The notes under the pieces: model-generated
The model's input: only the letters and a program-made list of their open reading frames with translations
What the model was told of the DNA's origin: nothing
Database searches by the model: none
In this document: in pieces, positions 19,891-32,753 of the stretch
Position numbering within the stretch: position 1 is the stretch's first letter
Layout of the letters: the number at the start of each line of letters is the position of its first letter
From: Pseudopithomyces maydicus
Lineage: Eukaryota; Ascomycota; Dothideomycetes; Pleosporales; Didymosphaeriaceae
Length of the DNA stretch: 64,000 nucleotides
Assembly (NCBI GenBank): GCA_026873275.1
Contig: JANTUC010000016.1
Location: 186,001 to 250,000, forward strand
Direction: 5' to 3'
Translations under genes and position numbers: made by a program

Positions 19891-22800
19891 GCCTATGGCA
19901 TACTGACGTGGTTTACAATACCCTCACCCCAGGCTCCGTCCCAACAGCTGCAAGAAAGGAAAGCAGCGCCAGCTCTCAGTCCATGGAAATAAATCCGCAA
20001 AAAAGGTAGTACTTTGGTATACGACGAACGTGTGTGCAGCAGCCTTACGTCCGGCGCAACCCCGCTATTGGTTTATCTTCAGGCGAGTCCTTTTTTCCCT
20101 TGGTTTTGTATGTCTGCAATCCAATATATGAGGAGAGAGTGTGGTGATCCGTCCGCGGAGCGATGGACAGCGGCAGTAGTACGCGATGTTGGCCCCATCA
20201 CAGCCCTTGCTCCCTCAGGCGGCCTGACTCCCGTCCACGAGCTTAATCCCGATCCACAGACCGTGCCTAAACAAGACAGCCCTTTTGGCAATCCTCCCTC
20301 GAGCAAAAAAGATTGCTAATCCAGGGCGCAGTTCCGCGCGGCAGCTTCCGTGGTACATACGTACTCACCGCACCGTACTCTAAATTAGGTGCAACACATG
20401 AGCGTCTTCGGCGTTTGCGCCTCCTGATTGGTACACTCGGAACCCACCGCGCGGTGATTGGCCTGTTCGTAGAATCTCTACATTGGTCAAGTACAATGGG
20501 GTTCGCGCTTGGCCTGTTCGAGACATTAATCGTGGGCTTGGCAACGACGCGGAAGTCGGGATGAATGTGGGACGGTATAGCTCCGACGGCCGTTGCGGTT
20601 GCGACTACACCCGCTCCACACTGTGCTCCACGATAGATTGTGAGTCTAATCATTTGCACAGTGTCTATCACGCTGCGAATTAGTCCGGCACGCACTTCGC
20701 AATTCCCTCGTATCTTACCCCTTGTGGCGTCGCTGGATACCTGCGGTATTCATACCCTTCGCAGGGGTCCTCGGTGTGTCCGAGATTCGACCACAACTGC
20801 TTCACGCCAGTAGATGGGCATGGCTGCGAAACCCTACATGTCGATGCCACCTCCGTTTGGCCAATGCACCTATCTACCTACCTTCTTAGCACGCATATGC
20901 ATGTATGTATGTATGTAGCACAACGATAAGCGACCTTCTCGCCAGACGTACATACATCCATCCATCCATCGGAGAATTCACATTCAAAACACCAGGGATG
21001 CCTCAGCTGAGACGGCACTGGCTCCTTCCTTTTCCTTCTTCCTTCCCATACGCCAGACCTAGCAGACCACAGGCATCTGCGCTCCGTACATACATACGTA
21101 GACGTATGTAAACGCCGTCGAGACATGTCCATGTACGCCGGTCCGTACGTATGTATCCGAATCCGAACCCGGTGTAGACTACGCGCTGCGATTCCTTTCC
21201 GCGATGTGGCTTTTCTGGGTATACTTACATGAATTCCGACGGTGTCCTGAAAGCGGAATATTTCGCTAGTGGGGTGGGTGGGTGGCTGTACAAGGGCATT
21301 CCTACTACACACACATATATAGCATGCTTTTCTAGGGATGAGTCCGAGGTGCGATCTTTGCTCTATGCAGATCCTGGTGTAGTGTGTATATATGCATATA
21401 GAACCGTTGTACTGGTATACTGGTCGTGGTTCCAGCAGTGCCTCGTTTCGGTTTAGATCATAGCGTAGATTCGCTATACATACGTACATGATACCTCGTC
21501 TCGAGAATACGTTGCTTGTCAGGTCATAGTACTAGTTAGGACTAGCCACGGTTGGTCCATCCTCTATTCTATATATGTACTATACACCAAGCTCCGAGTT
21601 GATCGGGCCGAGCTCGGGTTTGTCCGTGTGTAAGTAGGTATGTAGGTAGGTATGCATCGAGGATGAACCGTGCGTCGGATCTTAATGCTGCTTACTTGTC
21701 TAAGTAGGTATTGCGGGGGCTGAAGCTGCGGCTGGGTAGGTAGACCGTGCGGATGGTGTTGTTTGGCGTGAGTAAGATGGGAAATGCAGGTTAGGCTAAT
21801 ACGGGTGTGGGAATTGTTGCTAGTTTGGAAGGATTGTGGCGCTTGGGTTTTTCTTTACATGACGATGTTTCGGGGTGAAACAGGTTTGGGCTTCTGGGTT
21901 GGGTACATTCTTAGGTATCATTGGAGGCTGGTGGATTACATCACGTTGGGTCAATTTACTGGCCAGGTACTTCCCCAAGCACCACTCCAGTAGATTGGTG
22001 AATTGAAGCGCCTAGCCAACACCACTGCGTCCATAATAAAACTTCAATCCTTATGTAAAGCAGGCAGCATGATTGTCCAGCCCACCACAATTCAACATGT
22101 TCTTCCAGCCATCCTCTCAATCAAACCTCACATAATAACCCCCATCTAGCCTCGCAAAAAAGCTACAAAAATGGCAAGTATACTGCGCGAGAAATTCGAA
22201 ACGCTACTCTAGTACATACGAACGATCCGACTTCCCCTTTGAGCCACAACGTCGCGGGAGCGGCGGTTAAGCTAATTGCCCTACCCGCTGTCATCAGGCA
22301 CCAGCAATATGGTAGTCGGAAACTCTTCGCCGACGTAGATTGTGCAGAGTGCCTTGCCTACCGCTGCATGTGCTAAATGTATGAATGCATGCATGCACCA
22401 TTCCTACCATCGCCAACTCTAAAGCCTACATCCAAAGTCCATCTCACCGGAAGGAAAAGAAATAACGTTGTTATTTTCTTTAATTGCTATTATCTCCGGT
22501 AATCTCCATCCGGATTAGGTACATGGTGTCTAGCTTCGAGGCGGTGCGTAGTACAGTCAGTAGTGTCCGTTTCAAATCCCACGCCAACACTCAATAACAT
22601 CACTTCCTTACATCACCGCGAACCACCGCCCTTTCCGAGAAATATACTATCTATACGTATAAGGATTCCCCACTTACCCCTACCATACTATACCATACCA
22701 TACCCACTGTCCAACTTCACCTCAACTCATGTATGTACGCACATATGGAGCTACTTAAATCCGGCCCAGGCCCTAAGCCACGGCCTTACGCACAACCCAT

Positions 22801-23263
22801 CCCGTCACGTCGCACGCACTCACCGGAAAGTCGCCGTGTCATGGGTGTGGCATGTCTGTCCCAATGCGGCGTGTCGGCTAATTCCCCAGCGCAACTAGCA
22901 CGCGTGCGGCCACGAGGCGTTTGGGGGCTGAGCCGCGTGGCGCGAGTCGCCATTCGTGGGGGCCGTACGTTATTTTATTTTTTCATTCGAAAAGCTCGGC
23001 TGACTCACAGACTCGGCTCACCGCCGTATGTAGATATCAGATCGTCTGTTTGTCCGTTGAGGAGATTTTTGGGGTACATGGTCTGGGGGAGGAAACAATG
23101 GCATGGTTTCAGTGCACTGTTGGGCACAACTTGTATGTCAGCGCACTCTTGTTCGCCGTCGTAGCCTGGCTGGCTAGCTGCCTGGGTTGAAGTCCATCCC
23201 CGTCGAGATCTACACGATTTGACATATTCATGGTGCTCGACCTTTCCTGTCTACCCACCTGCC

Positions 23264-23368
23264 TACCTGTCCGCCTACATGTCTGCCTGTCTATCTGCCT
23301 GTCTATCTGCCTGCGTATCGGCCTGCCCGTCTGCCTACCTACCTACCTACCTACCTACCTACCTACCC
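23264..23368. repeat. CTGC/CTAC tetranucleotide repeat
   Basis: Degenerate CTGTCTAT/CTGCCTGT units pass into a pure CTAC run (seven to eight copies). Confidence 0.9.
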
Positions 23369-24253
23369 ATCCACCCTCCACCTACCCAATCGCATTCCAT
23401 AGCGCGGTAAGCGAAGCCATGTCATCCGTGGATACATCAAGTATGCATTGCGCACCTAGGTACAGTTCCATGTCTAAACGGGGTGATCGCCCCGGAATGG
23501 CCTCGCGTAGGCACTGACCTGGTGGAGCTTAGTCTCGATTTGGTGCTTCGTCCGGGCGACGGTTTTGGAGATGGGACGGGTTGGGGTTGAGCCTGGGTTG
23601 GGGATCTGAGATCGAAATTGAGAACGAGAGCGAGAACGAGTGCGAGAGCGAGTGCGAGTGGTAGCGGAGGGGGTGAGGTTGAGCTTGGACGCCGGGTAGC
23701 AGGCTTTGAGACGGGGGTGTTGGTTAGGACTGCTGAATTAGATTGCTAATGATACCATGCTATAGGTTGGTGAGGGGGTAGAGGCTATAATTACTTGTGA
23801 GATCGTGGGTACTAATGAAATGATACTCCGGATTGTTTCAACGGAGTTCGAGGTGGATTGAAGGAAGAATCTGATCGTTTCTCCCGCATACATACTCATA
23901 ATTGAGTGGCGATATGTAATTCATGTACAACATGGAATTGTTTCAGTCTAAACTGATCACGCATGGCTGTCTAGTCGACTGGGAGCACGCCGTATAACCA
24001 TGAGCAGTATGTAGGCTTGGAAATTTTTCGTATACTCTCACTTCTTGATAACTCAGGCTAGATGGCAAAATCATGACTGGATATTCGAATGAAATTCTCT
24101 GGATAAATTCAGAAGATCTTTGTGTTAGTAACGTTCAGGACAAGAAAATTGACCTCAAGATTTTCTTGCCCAAATATAGACATCAAAGGATTGGATTTTG
24201 TGATTGTAAAACAACACAAAAGATCTTATATCTGATACAACATCCAATTCCAC

Positions 24254-24577
24254 ATGTACAAATTCGAAATGTCGAGCAAATCCAACGTCCAGCTTGGTAC
24301 GACAATGCAAGACCCATCATCCCACAGACACCCTCCACCCGAAATCCCCAGATACACCATCTACAAACCCACCGACCACCTGAATACTCGTCCCCCCAAA
24401 GCTGCAGTACCCACCCACCATACACAGCCCACTCCAACCACCCATATATGCGCACCACTCACTCAATTCCACACCAACCCTACCCCCAGAACTGTCTCAG
24501 CCAGCCGCCCGGGACGAACATTCGCCCGATCTGCCTCGCCTCCTCCGGCTACCATGCCGATCGGGCCGCTCGACTAA
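24254..24577 (+). CDS. Possible small gene or exon, uncharacterised
   Basis: An open frame of 107 codons (MYKFEMSSKSNVQ... ending SPPPATMPIGPLD) is the only stretch in the 7 kb gene-poor region whose composition looks like a real protein: mixed charge at the start, then Pro/Thr/His-rich disorder. A second frame overlaps it on the same strand (24073-24606). There is no domain, signal peptide or splice support, so this is a weak call that transcript data would settle. Confidence 0.2.
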   Translation: MYKFEMSSKSNVQLGTTMQDPSSHRHPPPEIPRYTIYKPTDHLNTRPPKAAVPTHHTQPTPTTHICAPLTQFHTNPTPRTVSASRPGRTFARSASPPPATMPIGPLD

Positions 24578-26890
24578 ACATAAACACGCACGTACGTACC
24601 GACTAATTTTCCCACGGACCATTCATTCCCAGTGTAGGGGTTGGGGCCGGGCGCTTCACTGGGCGCCTATACATACATGTACGATCCCACGTCTACGATC
24701 CCACATCTACATACTGCGCTGCATGCGGGTGGATTTATAATCAAGTATGTATGTATAGTGACACTGTAATAGCCGCCTGGTCAGGTTTAAAAGACGCTAC
24801 AGTTGAAAGTTCCTGGTCGATTTGCCACATTCCGGTCCGGCGTGGGATTGAGGCACGGACGGACTGGGTAAATACGGAGGGGGTGGTGCGATTGGTATGT
24901 CTGTGTATCTGGGCGTGCAGTCCTCGATGGGTTGGTCCAGCGGAAATAATCCCGTTGCAGTCTGGGGTTTGCCCCGTGGTGGTTAGGCGGGGGTATACAT
25001 CCACCTGGTATGGTGTGGTGGCTTTGTAATTTGCGTGCCAGGCTGACCAATTCTATTCGATACCATGCTTTTATCCTAGAGGTGAAGGCTAGAGTTTTGA
25101 AATCATGAGATCGTTGGCTACATTCGTGGGACCTGTTATGTCCGTACGATTTGCGTATGGTTCCTGGGTACGTGGCGCTTCCTTGTCGGTATACATCGTC
25201 ACCTCTTTATCTGGGCGGTATCTAGACGTTCTGTTGTTGTTTGTATTCTACCTAAGGATATCGGCTGGAAATGTTCACGCCTGGATACTATATGCGTAAC
25301 GGAGAGTCTACACTTCGTTTATGTGTTGCACAATAGACCTCCTCCCGTTTCCCTAACAGTTACACGTCACCCAGCCTGTCTACTACGCCTCTCTTTCTTT
25401 CTTTCTTTCTCTCCCTCCACTCACTAATAGACACAAGGTGACATTGCACACACGCACCCAAACTTCGAAATCCAAACCTCAAGCCCACTGCTTATCTTCT
25501 ACGTAGTAGCATGCCCTCACTCCACCAACACTGCGCGGACAAAAACCACCAAAAGAAACACCCCAACTAACCTATATTCATGTACCACCACTTCTTCAAC
25601 ACCTCATCCTCACACGGATGATTAATGCTAGTACGTCCCGCCCCGCCCTACCCCATCTCATCGCATCACATCTCATCCACCTATCCAGACACTGGAAAGT
25701 TGAACACCGTACATGTATATACATCTACATACATACATGCGTATATCTCTACGTACATTTCTACCATGCCTCCCTCCCTCCCTCCCTCCCTCTATCCTCA
25801 CTCACTCATCTCACCTCACAAAGACGCCTATCCAACTACCAGATCGAATCCAATCCAATCTAATCCAATCCACTCCAATCTAATCCAACCCCCACAAACG
25901 AACCTCACACCAGAAAAAAAAAGGAAAGGAAAAAAACGAGCTTGCACAACCTCATTTCACACCGAATCGAATCGAAACGCCAAACAAGCACGGCGGGCAC
26001 ATCTGCCTTCTTTCTTTCTTTCTTTCTTTCTTTCTTTGTTTGTTTCCAAATGTACGTATGTGATAAAATGGCAGATACATACATACATGGATGTACCATC
26101 TCGTTAACGTAGCTGAACTACCTAACCACCTCATCAGCTACCTGCCTGCCTGCCTGTCTGCCTGCGTACATGCATACGCGCTCGCTCGCTCGCTCGCTCC
26201 CTCCCCTCCCTCCCTCCCACCCACCCACCAAACCACCACTATCCATCCATCTAAACCCTCACCCTCAATACCCCAAAAGCTAAAGCTAAATACATATAAA
26301 ACAAACACCATAAATGCATGCCAAGAAATTTTCCATCCCCCCACCAAATGCGAACGCCCCACGCGATGCTAGAAAAGTGCCGTTCCCGTACCACCCCATC
26401 CCGTTCCCGTTCCCGTCCCGTATCGTATCGTAATGTACGCATCGTTTCCTTCTTCCCGTTTCAATCCGATCCGATCCGATCCGATTCGCTTCTCTTCGAT
26501 CCGAGTCAATCCGTCCCCCTTCAACAAAACAACGCTCCAAGCCAGCCACCCCTTTTGCATCATCCGCCGCGGAAGAAGAAGAAACCGGCAAAAGGTAGTG
26601 TATAATGATACAGTCAGAGCCGAAGAAATATGTGATATCGTGTGTCTCTCTCTCTCTCTCTCTCTCTCTCCCTGTGTGTGTGTATGTGTGAAGACCAGGT
26701 CGGGAGTCTCGGATTTTTTTTAAAACTTCATGTGTGATTTGCATCCCTCGTGTGCGTCGTCCCACCCGTGGAGGATCGCTCTTTCCCCGTGACAGTATGT
26801 ACCGCCAGCTGACGTCGTACTGCGCCATTGGGAAGCGGCGAATGGCGCCATTTGCTCTTTCCTTCTTCGACTCCAAGCTCTTGCCTCGGG

Positions 26891-26934
<44 letters not shown>
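26891..26934. repeat. (GT)n microsatellite
   Basis: About 22 GT dinucleotides with one GTAT interruption near each end; the longest dinucleotide run in the window. Confidence 0.95.
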
Positions 26935-26937
<3 letters not shown>

Positions 26938-27104
26938 CGACCCGTAGGTACCAGATCATGCCGCGCCTCATGCAATAAAGCACCAATGACAAACGGGGGT
27001 ATATGTGTGTAAGCCATGCATGCAATCCCTCTTTCTCGACTCCCCGAAGTGCGCCGGTAAAAACCACCGAGAAGAACTACCCTTCGCTCGCTCGCTTGAA
27101 CGCT

Positions 27105-29798
27105 TCACTCTGCATTTACCTGCCTCCGGGTAAGACTCGAACTACGTCCAAGCGGAAAGCTTCCACCGATCGACGCCCGATTGGATGCGGCTTGGGTCCT
27201 GGCCACTGGCTCCAGAGGGTGCTTGTCGTATGCCAACGCTGGAGACATCTGGCCCAATCCGTACCGGCGCTTGCCTAGCGCGGTCGTGCTCCCGCTCTCT
27301 CTATCACGGTACAGGAAGTTGTTCTCGCTTCCTTGGACGGTCGTTCGTCGCGACAAGGGTGTCTGCAGAGCTGGCGAGGGCTGCAAGTCGGGAAGCGGTT
27401 CCTGCGATGTGTACTCTCTGCTGAAGCGGGACTTGTGTGCAGTACGCATTGAAACATTGCGGAAATCGGTCATGGCCCGCGAGGGGGCACGTAGGGTTGG
27501 GTCGTCGTCCGGCTCCACTGTGCGGCGGCGATACAAGCTGGTACCTGACCTATCTAGACGAGAGGATTCAAACCGGGACGGAAGATGCGATTGTGATGGT
27601 GTCGGTGGCTCAAGACTTGCTTCGCGTCGGTTCATTATGCTGGTTCGCCGCGCTTCAATGCGGCTCATCGCTCTGCTGGGACTTGATCGGGTAAGAGCGT
27701 CACTCTCGGGCTCAATACTTTGACGGATAGTCGGCGATTCGCCATTGATCTGAAGACTGGGCCTTCGGGATACAGTGGCGGCTGATGTCCGCTGGACAGC
27801 TGGGCTTATGAAACTCGATTTGCTGTCGTATAGCTCGATGCACAAATCCGTCAAGTTACGACACTGTATATGTTAGCTCGAATACTAAGAGGACGTGGGT
27901 CTTGATGATAATACGTACAATGTGGTCTGCCTTGCGCCGTACCTGCCTGTCAGGCAATGCAGAGCCACCCAGGATGGAGTTTGTCGAATGCAAGGTTCCC
28001 TGAGGGCCACCGCTCCCCGCCATCTCGGCCAATCCGATGGCTTCGGTAGCAGATGACTCCAATGCACGGTAAACTGCCGGCGAGATGTGCGGTTTCACCT
28101 TGGCCAATGCTTCTTGTAGCAAGGGGTGGACTTTGCTAGGTGTAGAGACGGAGATGGTAGGTTCTGTGGTTGTTGCCTTCTTCTGCTGGTTCGGAGAGGA
28201 AGACACGGTAGTAGCTGAGGTATTCGCTGTGCGCGGGCGGTCAGCAGAGGCTTGAGCAACTGCAGCGCCCGAGGTAGCGGGGATCTTCCCACCCATCTCT
28301 AACCGTTTCATTCTTGATTTCAGCTCATCCAGCTCATCCCACATGGATGTAGCAGGTCCCGTGCTTCCTTGAGATGCCGTGCCTTCGTATCGCGATCGCG
28401 CCTCTGGTGGTGTATCGATATGTGGAATCGTGGGATTATCGCGCGAAGTCGAGTGGTAGTGCAAGTTGGAGGGTTTGAACGCTCCGTTTCGATTGCTCGG
28501 GGGTGTTTGTGCTGCCTCTGTGACGGAAGGACGCCGTTTCTCGCTTTCAAGCTGCGCCAGGAACTCTTTAGGCGAAAGGGTAGAGTCCTTCTGGCGCGCC
28601 TTGACGGCCTCGACCTGTGCCATAAACTCCTTGGGCGAAAAGTTTGTGCTCACACCGAGCTGGGCGGTGAAGCTGCTACTCGCGCCAACGGTGGCGGTAT
28701 TCGGTTGGGATTCCTGTTTCTGACTCTGGGCCAGCGAGGTGGTCGAGCGTCTCGCCCTGGGTGACGGTTCGGCAATGCGTGTGCGCGGGGTGAAGACAGG
28801 ATTGGCGGGCGACAGCGGGGACTGCTCCTGGTGGTCCTGCCGGACGAGGGAAGGAACGATGTGCGGCGGAACTGGCTGCCGGCCGAAGTGTCGATTGCCG
28901 CCGGGATCTTGGTGCCATTCGGTCTGGTCAGGTTGGAGGTGGCGGGCGATGATGAGGGTATGGATGAGGGTAACGATTGGCGGTTGGTGGTGCGGGCGAT
29001 GCGCGACTACGAGGCAGGGTCAGCGTATGTTGACAGAATGATGTCACGTCTGTGGACGCTAGAAACGCAGGAAAAACATAGGAAAAAAAAGACATGTGAA
29101 CGTACCCGTACTCTGTCGGATCGTGAGGCAGCATTTGTCGTGGTGTCTCTTGCGCTGTCTTCGGCGATGTTCAGGAACAGGTCCTCCCCACCGTCCTCTG
29201 GGCCAGACGGGTCATCGCCGGGTCGGCTTTCTGCGGTGCGCTTCGTCTGCAGGCGCGGGCGCGGAAGGGGATCGAAGGCGGAGGAGGCCTCGCTGGAGCC
29301 GGCCATGCGTTCAGTGGGAATGGAGAACGAGCGGGTGGGTGTGGGTTGCTTGGGCCAAGTGCCAGAGACGCTTATTGGAGGCCCGCGCGACGTGTCGCCA
29401 TAGGCCTTGCCAAACGAGCTGGAAAAGGCGGGTGGGCGTCGGGTGCCTGGCGAGCGGACGTCTTTGGGGTCTTTGTCTTTGGAGTCGGCGGCGGTCTGGG
29501 GAGAGAAGTAGGAGGGCGTGGTTGCTGGCGTCGCAGCCGGCGAGGGCTGGGCGGTGGTGGGTGTGCGCGTTACGGGTTGGGATGCGCGTCGAGAGCGTCC
29601 AGACGTGCCTGCAGAGCTGGCGGATGGGAGGCGCGAGAGCGACGGGCGTTCGGGCGGTGACTGGATGTGCGATTGCGACTGCGACTGCGACTGTGACTGC
29701 GACTGCGACTGCGCCTGCGCCTGCGCTTTGGGTGTTGTTGCTTGCGCGTCTGGCTGAGGGCGCGTCAGTCGAGAATGTGAGGCTGATCCGGTGTCCAT
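27105..29798 (-). CDS. Long disordered conserved fungal protein with duplicated SPKEF motif
   Basis: Exons 29106-29798, 27919-29006 and 27105-27863 give about 846 residues. The N-terminus is Ser/Pro/Thr-rich with a Gln-Ala-Ser run from a CAG-like repeat. The middle has two copies of a 20-residue motif (SPKEFMAQVEAVKARQKD, SPKEFLAQLESEKRR), then a compact region (SMWDELDELKSRMKRLEMGG, HPLLQEALAKVKPHISPAVY, RQVRRKADH then CRNLTDLCIELYD), and an Arg/Ser-rich C-terminus. I recall similar proteins carrying the loose database name LPXTG-motif protein, but no sortase signal, signal peptide or anchor is present, so that name should not guide function. One base appears to be missing near 28842 (CC where CCC is needed): after adding it, exon 2 has the phase required by both introns. 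The donor of intron 1 could also be six bases upstream. Confidence 0.65.
29655..29730 (-). repeat. Hexamer repeat encoding Gln-Ser/Gln-Ala run
   Basis: A GACTGC-type repeat reads as about twenty residues of alternating Gln-Ala and Gln-Ser near the N-terminus of the protein at 27105-29798. The frame is preserved by unit length. Confidence 0.85.
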
Positions 29799-30933
29799 AG
29801 CGCCCGCACATGCATCCAACACTGTGCCTGGATTCTCGCAGCAGCAGCAAATTCGACGATGCCTGAGGACGGGTCTGCAGTTTGGAAATTAGAAGAGCCG
29901 CGCCGCCACGAGCCTATTTCCAGCGGGAGCTATTGCATCTGTCCGCGAGTCGGACGACAATCCCCAGCCATCGTTTCTCGACCGAGCTAGGACCCGCCGT
30001 CCACGCGCGATATGTTGCATGCACCGTTCCAGGGTGACGTGCAGCGACAGACTAGCCTCCCTCTACCCAACGTCTATCCTAAATAGACCCTTACGAGCGT
30101 CCAATTGCTGTGCGTCCCTGGGCGGGATTCGCCATGGCTGCCCCTGAGCCATCGAGGGCATCCCGACCATCGAGGGCACACCTCATCGAAGCCAGCTGCA
30201 ACAACGCTGCCCCTGGCCCCTCCCATACGCGAAAAAACTAATCTTTTCGTCCATCTCCACTCTCTATATACAGCCTCACCAGCTCACCAGGGCAGTCGGT
30301 GGCTCGTTCCCGGGGCTGCGCCTGTGTCCTTCATCACGGCGCTTCCATCGACGTCTCGCCGTGACTCCCGCACACACCACGCGCTCCTCTGCTATCTGAG
30401 GAATCTACAATATTTCACATGCGATAGCCCCAAAGTGCCGAGTCGATATCCAGCTTAGCCCTTGCCTGCGCAGTGTCCATCAACTGCCATAGCTACCGCG
30501 AGCCGAGTCGCGCGGCAGGCTCGCTTGCGCCTGAGCTCCATCGACGCCCATCGCATCTGAGCTAAGCTGGCCGGGTCGAGAAAGCAGAGTGCCAGAACCT
30601 CGCGCAGATCATGTCTGTGTTGGTCCCGTGAACAGAGTTTGACCGTTGGAGGTGCGGTAGACAGCCTTGCATTGGTTCCATGCTGCCGTCCCTGATTTTC
30701 CACCGTCGGCGGCTTGGCGACGCCTGTCACGTGACTCGCTTAACCCCGGGGCCTCCCCGACGCGCCTGGGCTGCCAGCAGCTCGGAACTTCGAAGTTTTG
30801 TTTCCCCGTCGACGTCAACGTCAACGCCCTCGCTCTCCACAACGCGCCCAGTACAACGCGCACACGACACCGCACCCTACCCGCCCTGCTCGCGCACGCA
30901 CCAATCGCAAACCAACCGCTGTGCACCGTCGCC
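29799..30933. promoter_or_regulatory. Intergenic region between divergent genes (promoters of the disordered-protein gene and PRP45)
   Basis: The two genes start on opposite strands, so both promoters lie in these 1.1 kb. The DNA is GC-rich and holds open frames on both strands without domain signal, including a frame that runs into the PRP45 start. No specific factor site is identified. Confidence 0.45.
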
Positions 30934-32753
30934 ATGTCGGGCGTCGCGAACTTGTCCAAGTCCCTCCCGAAGCCAAAGTATGCTGGTGACGAGGAGCAAC
31001 TGCCCTCCCACAGCACGCGCCTGTTCAACACCGAGCAGTCGCTCTCCACCACCGGCCCCCCGCCCTATGGATCGCGCACCGGATGGCGACCCCGCACTGC
31101 TGCCGACTTCGCCGATGGCGGCGCTTTCCCCGAGTGCGCCGTAGCCCAGTACCCGCTCGACATGGGTAGGAAGGCCACATCTTCTTCGACAGCCCTCCAG
31201 CTGCGCGTGGACAAGGACGGCAAGAGCGACGTGGCTTCGCAGATTGCGCAACGTGGACATGGAGCTTCGAGAATTGTGCAGTCGTCGTTCAAAGACTTGA
31301 TCCCCCTCAGGCAGCTAGCAAATGCTGGAGAGCTGGATCTGAGTCGCCCAAGCGCAGAGGAGGTTGAGGCCACCCGGGTGAGGACAGCAGCCGCACTCGG
31401 CCAGTTGATCACCACGCAGACCGCCGCCCAGAACCCCAAGAACTTCAAGAAACGTAGGTGAACATTACCGCAGCACCACGCATGTACTAACAGCGGCGCA
31501 GGCGTTGATGAGCCGACCTTCGTTAAGTATACCCCTACAGCACAGATGGGCGATGCATCCGGCAAGACTAGGGTGCTTCGCATTCAACAGCGTCAGATCG
31601 ATCCGATGGAGCCCCCCAAGTTCAAGCACAAGCGCATCCCAGGCCGAGCTCCCTCCCCGCCTCCACCAGTGCTCCACTCTCCGCCGAGGAAGGTGACAGC
31701 TGAACAGCAAGGTACTGTTACCCTATTCATTATGGACTGTGGTGTATGCTAACAGAAAGTTCAGAACTGTGGCGCATCCCACCACCCATCAGCAACTGGA
31801 AAAATCCGAAGGTCCTGAGCACCCCCTCTCCCCCTCCACCACCCGTACTAACATTCCACAAGGGATATACCGTTGCGCTCGACAAGCGTCTTGCTGCCGA
31901 CGGACGCAATCTCCAAGACGTCACCATCTCCGACAAATTCGGCGCATTTACCGAAGCGCTCGCCGCCGCCGACCGACACGCACGCGAAGAGGTCAAGCAG
32001 CGCGCCCTCATGCAGCAGCGCCTCGCCGAGAAAGAGAAGATGGAGAAGGAGGACCGCCTCCGAGAACTCGCCCGCCAAGCCCGCGAGGAGCGCCAGAACC
32101 AGGGCCCCCGCCGACGTCTCCCAGGCGCCTACTCAGATTCCGATTCAGACTCCGAGGAGGAAGCCGTCCGCCGCCGCGAGGACGCCCGCAAGGAGCGCCG
32201 TGAGGAGTTCCAGAGGGAGCTTAGGCAGAGCAAGATGGGTACCGAGCGCAAGCTGCAGATGTTGGCGCGTGAGCAGAACCGCGACATCAGCGAGAAGGTG
32301 GCGCTTGGCCTCGCGAAGCCGACGCAATCCGGCGAATCCATGTACGACTCGCGTCTGTTCAACCAGTCGTCAGGCTTCGACGCGGGCTTCAACGAGGACC
32401 AGGCGTACGACAAGCCGCTTTTCGCAGCGCAGGACGCGATTTCCTCCATCTATAGGCCTTCGATCCAGCAGGATGACGGCGAGGACGACGGCCAGACGTA
32501 CGACCGCATCACGAAGAATAGCAAGTTCGAGGTCCTGGGCAAGGCCAAGGAGGGCTTCAAGGGCGCGGATCTCCAGGAGCAGCGCGACGGCCCCGTCCAG
32601 TTCGAGAAGGACGCAGACGACCCCTTCCAGATCGATGCCATGATCAAGGAGGTCCGCGGCGAGAAGGCCGGCGAGAAGCGCTACGGCATCCAAGAGACGG
32701 AGGCGGAGGGCAGGGCCAAGAAGCGCGCTAGGGTCGAGGACGAGAGCGATTAG
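30934..32753 (+). CDS. PRP45: Pre-mRNA splicing factor Prp45/SNW1 (SKIP)
   Basis: Exons 30934-31453, 31502-31711 and 31765-32753 (introns of 48 and 53 bases) encode 572 residues. The SKIP/SNW domain is complete: N-terminal PPPYGSRTGWRPRTAADF, the central SFKDLIPLRQ, then PTFVKYTP, the PPKFKHKRIPG block, and the eponymous SNW in PPPISNWKNPK. It is followed by GYTVALDKRLAADGRNLQD and a long charged helix. The C-terminus carries the conserved GLAKP, MYDSRLFNQSSGFDAGF and YDKPLF motifs and ends in a basic nuclear-localisation-like stretch (KKRAR). SNW proteins sit in the active spliceosome as an extended scaffold linking the NineTeen complex and step-two factors. The start is the ATG just before SGVANLSKSLPKPKY. 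The gene is intact and of normal length. Confidence 0.95.

Larger units (their letters stand above)
19891..27104. other. 7.2 kb gene-poor region rich in simple repeats
   Basis: No gene with domain signal is visible. The region is studded with short TACATACA/ATGTATGT tracts (near 20900-20960, 21060-21150, 21590-21660, 22370-22400, 24660-24760, 25700-25760 and 26060-26095) and with pure microsatellites: CTAC/CTGC units at 23264-23368, CCCT at 25768-25795, TTTC at 26008-26036, TC at 26645-26671 and a long GT tract at 26891-26934. Long open frames such as the one at 26286-27017 on the minus strand run through these tracts and are artefacts. Non-coding RNA cannot be judged by eye; no tRNA or 5S rRNA pattern was noticed. 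Confidence 0.6.

Noticed and set aside
26286..27017. Minus-strand frame of 243 codons
   Set aside because: It runs through the GT and TC microsatellites (long His-Thr and Arg-Glu runs) and has no other signal.
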